Positions 33,980 through 41,531 of a stretch of 64,000 bases of DNA are shown piece by piece. The first letter of the stretch is position 1. The number at the start of each line of letters is the position of its first letter. The notes below the pieces were generated by a model. The model made no database searches, was not told where the DNA came from, and saw only the letters and a list, made by a program, of their open reading frames with translations. The DNA comes from Sphingomonas jatrophae (GTDB lineage Bacteria; Pseudomonadota; Alphaproteobacteria; Sphingomonadales; Sphingomonadaceae), in assembly GCF_900113315.1 (NCBI RefSeq), contig NZ_FOZG01000001.1, positions 1,054,001 to 1,118,000 of the forward strand. Direction: 5' to 3'. The position numbers were made by a program, and so were the translations under genes.

Positions 33980-35158
33980 GTGACGCTCAGCCTCTCCTCC
34001 AGGGATGCCCGCCGCATCGCGCTTGCGGCGCAGGGTTTCGGCAGCCCGCCTCCGTCGCAGCCATCGGCCACGCACCTCCGCCGCACCATCGATCGTCTTG
34101 GCCTGTTCCAGATCGACAGCGTCAACGTGCTCACGCGCGCGCACTATTTGCCCGCTTTCTCGCGCTTGGGCATCTATGATCGCGCGCTGCTCGAGCAGGC
34201 GGCGTGGGGGCCGAGGCGCCAGCGCCGCCTGTTCGAATATTGGGCGCACGAAGCCTCGCTGCTGCCGCTCGACCTCCATCCTTTGCTCCGCTGGCGGATG
34301 GCGCAGGCTGAACGGGGTGACGCCGGCTACAAGGGCCTGAGGGTCTTCGCGTCCGACCTGCGCCATGAAGCGCAGGCCGTGCTCGATCGCATCACCGCGG
34401 AAGGTCCGCTCGCCGCCGCAGACTTCGAGAACGGGTCGAGCCGGAGCGGCTGGTGGGAGTGGAGCCACACCAAGCGCGCGCTGGAATGGCTGTTCTGGTC
34501 GGGCCAGATCACCACAGCCACCCGGCGCGCCGGCTTCACCCGCGTCTACGACCTGCCCGAACGCGTCCTGCCGCCCGCCATCCTCGCCTTGCCGACGCCC
34601 GATGCCGCCAGTGCGCAACGCACCCTGATCGAGCGCAGCGCCCGTGCCCTCGGTGTCGCCACCGCAGCCGACCTGCGCGACTATTTTCGGCTGAGGCCGG
34701 ATCAGGCGGATCACGCCATTGCTGCCGAGGTGGAAGCCGGCAGTCTCATTCCGGTGGCGGTCGAGGGGTGGCGCCAGAAAGCGTGGATGCACCGCAATGC
34801 ACGCCCCCCGCGTCCGGTTCGCGGCGCTGCTCTGCTGGCGCCGTTCGATCCGCTGATCTGGGAGCGGAGCCGCACCGAGCGGCTGTTCGGCTTCCACTAT
34901 CGCATCGAAATCTACGTGCCGCAGCCGAAGCGCACATTCGGCTATTATGTCCTGCCCTTCCTGCTCCACGAGGCGCTGGTCGCCCGCGTCGATCTGAAGG
35001 CCGATCGTGGTGCGGGAACCCTGCTCGCTCAGCGGGTCAGCATCGAACCCGGCGCGTCTTCGGAAGCCATCACGCGGCTCATGGCCGAGCTGGAGCGGAT
35101 GGCCGGATGGCTCGGGCTTGAGAGCGTGCGGATCAAGGACGTCGTCTATCCATCCTGA
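33980..35158 (+). CDS. Winged-helix DNA glycosylase, YcaQ/AlkX family
   Basis: A 392-residue HTH_42 (YcaQ-like) protein. The characteristic Q-x-D catalytic motif is in LGLFQIDSVNV (Q44, D46), and the 'RAHYLPAFSRLG', 'EYWAHEASLLP' and 'LLAPFDPLIWERSRTERLFGF' blocks follow in order. Characterised relatives unhook DNA interstrand crosslinks or excise bulky N-alkyl lesions. GTG start. It is alone on this strand, with a hairpin just after its stop. Confidence 0.88.
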   Translation: MTLSLSSRDARRIALAAQGFGSPPPSQPSATHLRRTIDRLGLFQIDSVNVLTRAHYLPAFSRLGIYDRALLEQAAWGPRRQRRLFEYWAHEASLLPLDLHPLLRWRMAQAERGDAGYKGLRVFASDLRHEAQAVLDRITAEGPLAAADFENGSSRSGWWEWSHTKRALEWLFWSGQITTATRRAGFTRVYDLPERVLPPAILALPTPDAASAQRTLIERSARALGVATAADLRDYFRLRPDQADHAIAAEVEAGSLIPVAVEGWRQKAWMHRNARPPRPVRGAALLAPFDPLIWERSRTERLFGFHYRIEIYVPQPKRTFGYYVLPFLLHEALVARVDLKADRGAGTLLAQRVSIEPGASSEAITRLMAELERMAGWLGLESVRIKDVVYPS

Positions 35159-35164
35159 TCAGTA

Positions 35165-35195
35165 GGGGGAGCCGCAGCACACGGCTGCAGCCCCC
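35165..35195. terminator. Interrupted hairpin between convergent genes
   Basis: An outer GGGGG/CCCCC stem and an inner AGCCG/CGGCT stem, with a four-base bulge and a seven-base loop. It lies in the 44-bp gap between the YcaQ-like gene and the small convergent gene. No U-tract. Confidence 0.4.
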
Positions 35196-35202
35196 GTCCC
35201 GA

Positions 35203-35439
35203 TCACTCGGGCAAGCCGTAATTCTTCGGCTTGCCGAAATCGGCCTGGCCGCCCTGCGCACCCATGCCGCCCTGATGGCTGGCATCGGCATCGTCGGTCG
35301 CGCTGGACATGGCGCGGCGGCGGCGCAGTTCCATCCGCTGCGCTTCGGTCATCATCGTATCGTCGGCCGTTCCTTCGGACGGGCCGCCTGCGGCGGCACC
35401 CTGGTCGGACACGCGATCGGTGAGGTTGTCATCGCCCAT
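35203..35439 (-). CDS. Small hydrophilic protein, function unknown
   Basis: A 78-residue highly polar protein (MGDDNLTDRVSDQGAAAGG…) rich in Asp, Gly, Gln and Ala and probably disordered. One basic patch reads 'EAQRMELRRRRAM'. A strong AAGGAG site lies seven bases upstream of the ATG at 35439. I do not recognise it; the composition resembles stress-induced disordered proteins, but that is a weak guess. Confidence 0.6.
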   Translation of the reverse strand: MGDDNLTDRVSDQGAAAGGPSEGTADDTMMTEAQRMELRRRRAMSSATDDADASHQGGMGAQGGQADFGKPKNYGLPE

Positions 35440-35556
35440 GGTCAATCTCCTTAAGCTCTAATCGAACGAAGCGGCCCGCGCGCCTGTTCCGCCGCAACCG
35501 GCGGTGAACCAGCCCGAGGCCCGTCCGTTGGAGCTGGCCGAGGCCGTGGAGGTGCG

Positions 35557-35655
35557 ATGTTCGTCCTGTTTTCCAGCAAGCTGGGCTGCGCGGGATCGCT
35601 GCTGGTTTCGCTGGGCCTCAGCCTGTTGCTGCTCTTCCTTATGGGCTGGCTGTGA
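35557..35655 (+). CDS. 32-residue membrane peptide coupled to the M48 protease
   Basis: A short ORF, MFVLFSSKLGCAG followed by a ~19-residue hydrophobic stretch ending GWL. GGAGGTGCG precedes the ATG (ideal ribosome site). Its TGA overlaps the GTG of the protease gene by four bases (GTGA), so it controls or supports translation of that gene and is likely made. It should insert as a single transmembrane helix. Family unknown to me; too short for most gene callers. Confidence 0.65.
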   Translation: MFVLFSSKLGCAGSLLVSLGLSLLLLFLMGWL

Positions 35656-37106
35656 GCCGGCCGAGGCGCTTCGGCACGCTTGCTCTGGCGCTCCTGCTCG
35701 CCGCCTGCGGCTCTTCGCCTGAGCAGGGCAGCGCGCCCTCCGTCTCGGAGGAGGATCGCGCTTATGGCGCCGAGCAGCATCCCAAGCTGCTCGCGGAGTT
35801 CGGCGGCGCCTATGCCGGGCGGCAGAGCGCCTATGTCGCAGCGCTGGGCGAGAGGATCGCCACGGCGGCGGGCCTGCCCGGGCGCTGCACCTTCACGCTG
35901 GTCAACAGCGACGTGGTCAACGCTTTCGCGGTGCCCGGCTGCTTCATCTACGTGACCCGCGGCCTCGTCGCGGTGGTGCGCACCGAGGCGGAGCTCGCCT
36001 CCGTGCTCGGCCATGAAGTCGGGCACATCCTCGGCAGTCATGCGCAGCGGCAGCAGCGCCGCTCGGTGTGGCGAACACTGGGCGTCCTCGCCGTCAGCCT
36101 GAGCGGCTCCGAGGCGATGACCCGGCTCGCCGGTCAGGCCGCGCAATATTTCACGCTGCGTTATTCGCGCACGCAGGAATATGAGGCGGACGATCTCGGC
36201 CTGCACTATCTCCAGCAGGCCGGTTACGATCCCTATGCCGCGGCCGGCATGCTCGGCGCCCTGCAGCGGCAGGAGCGGTTCATGGCCGCATCCGGCGGGC
36301 GCGACGCGGCGCGCGGCATTCCGGAATGGGCGCTCAGCCACCCGCTGACCGAACACCGCGTCGAACGCGCGCTCACCGCAGCCCGGGAGACCGGCCTTGC
36401 CGACGATGCGCTGCCCGAGCGCAAGCAGGCCTATCTCGATGCGGTGGACGGCATGCTCTACGGCGACGATCCGCAGCAGGGCTTCGTGCTCGGCCGGCGT
36501 TTCGCCCACCCGGTCATGCGCATCGCGTTCGAGGCGCCGCCCGGCTTCGCACTGACCAACAGCCCTACCGCAGTGCAGCTGAGCGGCCCGGCCGGCCTGC
36601 GCGGTGAGTTTGGCGGCGGACCGATGCCGTCAGGCGGCGTCGAGGCCTATGCCGAGCAGCTGCTCCGCCAGATCGTCGGCGATGGGCCCGCCCAGGTGGA
36701 GGCGGCGGAGCGGATCCCGCTGGACGGCATCTCCGCCGTCGCGCTGCGCGCCAGCCTTGCCGGGCGCAACGGCCCCGTGCCGCTGTCCATCGCCGTTTAT
36801 GACGATGGCGCGGGCGGTGCCTTCCACTTCGTCATCATCGCCTCCCCGTCCGATCCGCAGACCGCGCAGATTGCCGACCTGTTCCGCTCCTTCACGCGGC
36901 TGTCCGCGGCCGAGGCCGCCACGCTCAGGCCGCGCGTCATCGAAACAGTCGTTGCCAAGCCGGGAGACACCGCCACCACGCTGAGCCGCCGCGTCGCCGA
37001 TCCGCACCCCCAGGCGCTGTTCCTGCTGCTGAACGATCTGCCGGCGAACACCGCGCTCACGCCCGGCACGCGCATCAAGACCGTCCGCTACGGCGCGCCG
37101 CGCTGA
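35652..37106 (+). CDS. M48-family zinc metalloprotease lipoprotein
   Basis: A 484-residue protein with a lipoprotein signal (lipobox LAAC, Cys19). The M48 site HEVGH is at residues 121-125 and a third ligand Glu is in 'EYEADDLGLHYL'. It is a periplasmic, membrane-anchored protease probably acting in outer-membrane protein or LPS quality control, as BepA and LoiP do. The C-terminal ~180 residues form extra domains, ending in a LysM-like or PDZ-unlike segment ('KPGDTATTLSRRVADPHP'). GTG start overlaps the upstream membrane-peptide stop. Confidence 0.9.
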   Translation: MSRPRRFGTLALALLLAACGSSPEQGSAPSVSEEDRAYGAEQHPKLLAEFGGAYAGRQSAYVAALGERIATAAGLPGRCTFTLVNSDVVNAFAVPGCFIYVTRGLVAVVRTEAELASVLGHEVGHILGSHAQRQQRRSVWRTLGVLAVSLSGSEAMTRLAGQAAQYFTLRYSRTQEYEADDLGLHYLQQAGYDPYAAAGMLGALQRQERFMAASGGRDAARGIPEWALSHPLTEHRVERALTAARETGLADDALPERKQAYLDAVDGMLYGDDPQQGFVLGRRFAHPVMRIAFEAPPGFALTNSPTAVQLSGPAGLRGEFGGGPMPSGGVEAYAEQLLRQIVGDGPAQVEAAERIPLDGISAVALRASLAGRNGPVPLSIAVYDDGAGGAFHFVIIASPSDPQTAQIADLFRSFTRLSAAEAATLRPRVIETVVAKPGDTATTLSRRVADPHPQALFLLLNDLPANTALTPGTRIKTVRYGAPR

Positions 37107-37158
37107 GGGACATTCGCAGCGCGCGGCACGTTGAGCTTCTCGATCAAGGAGATTGCCC

Positions 37159-37242
37159 ATGTCCAAGGCCCTTGCCCGCTTCACCATCGAGCCTGGCGGC
37201 GGAAGCCAGGTCCCGGGCGTTGGAAGCAAAGCGGAGGACTGA
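37159..37242 (+). CDS. 27-residue small ORF with strong ribosome site
   Basis: MSKALARFTIEPGGGSQVPG and seven more residues, preceded by AAGGAGATTGCCC (ideal Shine-Dalgarno). It ends four bases before the TTG of the PHA-system gene and contains that gene's GGAGG site within its last codons. It may be a real microprotein or a leader peptide that couples translation of the next gene. No homology recognised. Confidence 0.45.
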   Translation: MSKALARFTIEPGGGSQVPGVGSKAED

Positions 37243-37245
37243 GCC

Positions 37246-37559
<314 letters not shown>

Positions 37560-37563
<4 letters not shown>

Positions 37564-38144
37564 CGGGCAGCCTCCGCCGCCGGCTCCAGCACGCGCTCCA
37601 CCGCAGGCAGGATTGCATCGACCACCCGGGCGATCGCGCGCCCGTTCGGGTGCACGCCATCCCACAACACCATGTCAGGATGGCCGAGCACACCGTCTGG
37701 GAAGAAGTCGCAGATGCTCGCGCCATGCCGCTCCGCCAGCGCCGCATGGATGCCGAGATAGCCGGCCGCGCGCTGCCGCAGAAAAGCGGGCGGCGCGACG
37801 GTGGTCAGCAGCACCGGCACGCCGCAGCGGCCAAGCTCGGTCAGCAGACCCTCAAGGCTCGCCCGCGTGGTGGCGGGCGGCACCTGCCGCAGCACATCGT
37901 TCGGCCCCGCCTGCACGATGGCGAGGTCGGGCCGCCGATCGAGCGCGGACAGCACGCGCGGCAGGCGGCGCAGAACATCGGCCGTGGTGTCGCCTGATAC
38001 CCCGGCATTGACCACGCGTGCGCCGGAATACCGCGCGCGCAGACGCTGCTCCAGCAAGGCAGGAAAGGTGTCGCTCGGGGACAGACCGTAGCCGGCGACG
38101 AGGCTGTCGCCGAGCGCGAGGATGAGCGGGGATGAGGTGGACAT
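37560..38144 (-). CDS. SGNH/GDSL arylesterase (TesA-like)
   Basis: A 194-residue serine esterase. Block I LGDSLVAGYG (S14), block II 'NAGVSGDTTAD' (Gly), block III 'AGPNDVLR' (Asn) and block V 'WDGVHPNGR' (Asp/His) are all present. Relatives include TesA thioesterase/lysophospholipase and arylesterases. No signal peptide is evident in the chosen start, so it may be cytoplasmic, unlike periplasmic TesA. The length is close to the family norm. Confidence 0.9.
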
Positions 38145-38196
38145 CGGTCCGCAGGAGATAGGAAGCGGGCCGCGAGATTAGAATGGATCCGCCTGC

Positions 38197-41100
38197 CTAG
38201 CCGCCCACCAGCGGCAACAGGCTGTCGGCAAGCTCGTCCTTGCGGAACGGCTTTGCCAGGCGGGGCAGATCGGGGGCGACGCCGTCCTGCTCGGCATAGC
38301 CGGACACCAGCAGCACCGGCGTCCCCGGCCTGAGCGACCGTACCGCCTGCGCCAGATCGGATCCGGTCATGCCCGGCATCAGGTGATCGGTCACCAGCAC
38401 GTCAAACGGCGTCGCGCAGCCGACCAGCGCGAGCGCTTCCTCCGCCGATGTCGCCTCGGTGACGCGGAAGCCGAGATCGCTCAGCATGTCGGCGGTGCTC
38501 ATCCGCACCAGATCCTCGTCGTCGACCAGCAGCACCGTGCCGCGCCCGCCGCCTGCCTGTGTCGCCGCCGGGCGCGCGCCGGCCTGCTCCGGTGCGGCGC
38601 TGCTGCGCGGCAGCCACAGGTCGACGCAGGTGCCGAGCGCCGGCTGGCTGCGGATGGTCAACGCGCCGCCCAGCTGCGACGCGAGGCCGTGCACCATCGA
38701 CAGGCCGAGGCCCGTCCCCTTGCCGATGCCCTTGGTGGAGAAGAACGGCTCCACCGCGCGCGCCAGCGTCCCCTCGCTCATGCCGATGCCGGTATCCGCG
38801 ACCGACAGGCGGATATAGCGGCCGGCGGGCAGATCGGCGGGGTGGCCGGCGTCGATCGCCTCGTCCGTCGCCGCGATCCGCAGCGTGCCGCCATCCGGCA
38901 TCGCATCGCGCGCATTCACCGCAAGGTTGAGCAGCGCCATTTCGAGCTGGTTCGGATCCGCCTTGGCGGGCGGGAGATCCGGCGCGGTCTCCACCACCAC
39001 CTTGATCTGCGGGCCGGCAGTGCTGGCGACCAGCTCTCCCATGCCCGCGACCAGCGCCGCCACGTCCACCGGCACGGGCTGCAACGGCTGGCGCCGCGCG
39101 AAGGCGAGCAATCGCTGCACCAGCGTGCGCGCCCGCTCGGCCGATTGCATCGCGCCCGCGATCAGCCGCTGCTCGCGCTCGCCGCCCACGCCACGGCGCT
39201 GGAGCATGTCGAGCGAGCCGACAATGGGGGTCAGCAGATTGTTGAAGTCATGCGCGACGCCGCCGGTCAGCTGGCCCATCGCCTCCATCTTCTGGCTCTG
39301 CCGCAACGCTTCCTGCGCCGCCTCCAGCTCGGCCTGCCGCGCCTTCTCCTCGGTGATGTCACGCGTGATCGAGTAGAGCTTGCCACCCTCCGGCACCGCC
39401 ATCCACGACAGCCAGCGCCACTCGCCCGCTTTGGTTCGATAGCGGTTCTCGAGGTTTATGACGGGGCTGCTGCTGCGCACGCGCTCGAACGCGGCGGCAC
39501 TGGTGTCGACATCGTCGGGGTGCAGGAACTGCACATAAGGCTGGCCGACGATCTCGGCGGCGGACCAGCCGAGGGACGTCGTCCAGGCCGGGTTCACCGC
39601 GTCGAAGGCGGCCGTTTCCATGTCGATCACCGACAGCAGGTCGAGGCTGTAGCGCCAGATCATGCCGCGCTCGCGGCTGCGCTCCACCACCTGCCGTTCC
39701 AGATCCGCATTAAGCGCGAGCAGCGCCTGCTCGGCCAGCTTGCGATCGTGGATGTCGATCGACGCGCCATACCAGCGCACGATCTCGCCCGTGTCCGGAT
39801 CGCGCCACGGCTCGCCGCGGACGAGAAACCAGCGATACTCGCCCGTGGCGGAGCGGATGCGATGCTCGACGAGGAAGGTGGTGCCCGTCTGCCGTGCGCG
39901 GTCGAACGCGATCATCGTCGCCTCGCCATCGTCCGGATGGACCTGGCTTTCCGCCACTTCGCCCGCGGTGGTCGGCAAGGGCGCCGCGCCGGTATAGGCG
40001 AACCATTGCCGGTTGAAGAATTCGACCCGTGCCTCCGCATCGGTGATCCAGACGATCTGCGGCACCGCATCGGCCATCACGCGGAACTGCGCCTCGCTGA
40101 TGCGCAGCGCAGTCTCGGCTTCCTTGCGCTCGTGAATGTCGATCGAGCTGCCGACCCACGCGGTGATCGCGCCGTCCTCCCCGCGCTGCGGCTCTGCCCT
40201 GGCGACATACCAGCGATAGGCGCCATCGTGCCGGCGATACCGGATCTCGATCTCGTAGGTGACGCCGCGCGCGCGGGCATCGGCCCAGCGCTCCGCCGTC
40301 GGGCGGACATCGTCGGGGTGGAGCGTGTTGACCCAACCGTCGGGCAGCGCCGCTTCCGGTGTCTGCCCGGTGAACTCGTACCAGCGGTCGTTGAAGTAAT
40401 GCAGCTCGCCGTCAGGCGTCGCGAACCACACGATGGCAGGCAATGAATTGGTCAGGCGACGCAGCGACTGCTCGCTCTGCCGCTGCCGCTCCTCGCTGCT
40501 GCGGCGATCGTCGATGTCGACGACCGATCCGACATGGCCGAGATAGTCGCCATCGTCGCCGAAACGCGGTGCGGCGGCATCGAGCGCCCAGCGGTAGCAT
40601 CCATCCGCCCCGCGCAGGCGATATTCCAGCCGGAAGGCGGTGCGCGCCTCATTGGCTTGGCGGAACACGCGCTCCGCCTCGGCGCGGTCGTCCGGATGGA
40701 TCGGATCGAGCCAGCCGAAGCCTTCCGCCGCACTCGGCGACTGGCCGGTGAACTCGAACCATGCGCGGTTGAGATAGGTGCAATAGCCGCTCGGATCCGT
40801 CACCCACATCATCATGGGCGCGTGATCGGCCATGTTGCGAAATCGCGCCTCGCTCTCGCTCAGCGCCCGCTCGGCCAGCACCTGCTTCGTCGTTTCGGTG
40901 CAGGCGCAGTACATGCCTGCCACCCGGCCCTCATCGTCGTGGACGGGCGAGTAGGAGAAGGTGAACCATGCCCGCTCGTCATAGCCCCTGCGGCGCATGA
41001 TGAGCGGCAGATCCTGCTGGTAGGTCGCCCTGCCTGCCATCGCGGCATCGACCAGCGGCGAAATGTCAGGCCAGATCTCCGGCCACACATCCTCGAACGG

Positions 41101-41379
41101 CGTGCCCAGCGCCTGCGGATGCTTCATTCCCAGGATCGGCACATAGGCTTCGTTGTAGAGGAAGCCGAGCTTTGGTCCCCACGCGACGAACATCGGAAAT
41201 CTGGAAGACAGCATCAACGAGACGACCAGCCGCAATGCGTGCGGCCATGTGTCCGGGGTGCCGAGGGGAGAGTTGGTCCAGTCATGCTGCCGCATCAGTG
41301 CGGCAATCTCGTCATCGCCATTCAGGAAGCCGAGGTCGGACGATACGAGTTGGGCGGTCATCTCGACGTCTTCGCTCAC
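38197..41379 (-). CDS. Multi-PAS hybrid histidine kinase (1060 aa)
   Basis: A cytoplasmic sensor kinase without membrane segments. An N-terminal PAS/GAF-like region (~50-165, with 'WPHALRLVVSLMLSSRFPMFVAWG' split around residue 60) is followed by four PAS/PAC modules at about 178-292, 305-418, 428-546 and 570-677. HisKA has GGVAHDFNNLLTP with H710, and HATPase_c has 'LNLAVNARDAM' and DTGIGM. The C-terminal receiver has D998 in 'VTDHLMPGMTG'. The kinase core is a clear paralogue of the KaiC-linked kinase. The ligands of the PAS domains are not identifiable. It appears monocistronic. Confidence 0.92.
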   Translation of the reverse strand: MSEDVEMTAQLVSSDLGFLNGDDEIAALMRQHDWTNSPLGTPDTWPHALRLVVSLMLSSRFPMFVAWGPKLGFLYNEAYVPILGMKHPQALGTPFEDVWPEIWPDISPLVDAAMAGRATYQQDLPLIMRRRGYDERAWFTFSYSPVHDDEGRVAGMYCACTETTKQVLAERALSESEARFRNMADHAPMMMWVTDPSGYCTYLNRAWFEFTGQSPSAAEGFGWLDPIHPDDRAEAERVFRQANEARTAFRLEYRLRGADGCYRWALDAAAPRFGDDGDYLGHVGSVVDIDDRRSSEERQRQSEQSLRRLTNSLPAIVWFATPDGELHYFNDRWYEFTGQTPEAALPDGWVNTLHPDDVRPTAERWADARARGVTYEIEIRYRRHDGAYRWYVARAEPQRGEDGAITAWVGSSIDIHERKEAETALRISEAQFRVMADAVPQIVWITDAEARVEFFNRQWFAYTGAAPLPTTAGEVAESQVHPDDGEATMIAFDRARQTGTTFLVEHRIRSATGEYRWFLVRGEPWRDPDTGEIVRWYGASIDIHDRKLAEQALLALNADLERQVVERSRERGMIWRYSLDLLSVIDMETAAFDAVNPAWTTSLGWSAAEIVGQPYVQFLHPDDVDTSAAAFERVRSSSPVINLENRYRTKAGEWRWLSWMAVPEGGKLYSITRDITEEKARQAELEAAQEALRQSQKMEAMGQLTGGVAHDFNNLLTPIVGSLDMLQRRGVGGEREQRLIAGAMQSAERARTLVQRLLAFARRQPLQPVPVDVAALVAGMGELVASTAGPQIKVVVETAPDLPPAKADPNQLEMALLNLAVNARDAMPDGGTLRIAATDEAIDAGHPADLPAGRYIRLSVADTGIGMSEGTLARAVEPFFSTKGIGKGTGLGLSMVHGLASQLGGALTIRSQPALGTCVDLWLPRSSAAPEQAGARPAATQAGGGRGTVLLVDDEDLVRMSTADMLSDLGFRVTEATSAEEALALVGCATPFDVLVTDHLMPGMTGSDLAQAVRSLRPGTPVLLVSGYAEQDGVAPDLPRLAKPFRKDELADSLLPLVGG

Positions 41380-41496
41380 CTGCGCTTGCTCCAGGCCCCG
41401 ACGCCCCCAGGGAACACGGTGCCGTGGTCACTAACGCAGCTTGCCGCAAGTCGGTGCATCGGCCGAGCATCGACACGAGAGAACATCGCCGGCAAC

Positions 41497-41524
41497 GGCG
41501 CCCCTCCGTCCCCGGAGAGGCGCC
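41497..41524 (-). terminator. Terminator-like hairpin after the TonB receptor gene
   Basis: GGCGCCCCTCCG and CGGAGAGGCGCC form a 12-bp stem with one mismatch and a four-base loop, eight bases after the receptor stop codon. No U-tract. Confidence 0.5.
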
Positions 41525-41531
41525 GCCCGCA

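Noticed and set aside
35451-36509. Long leftward frame opposite the M48 protease
   Set aside because: It is the antisense shadow of a clear metalloprotease gene with an intact HEVGH site; GC-rich codons often leave such frames open.
38383-40446. 687-codon rightward frame opposite the multi-PAS kinase
   Set aside because: Composition is His/Arg-rich with no domain; it mirrors the third-position GC bias of the kinase gene.
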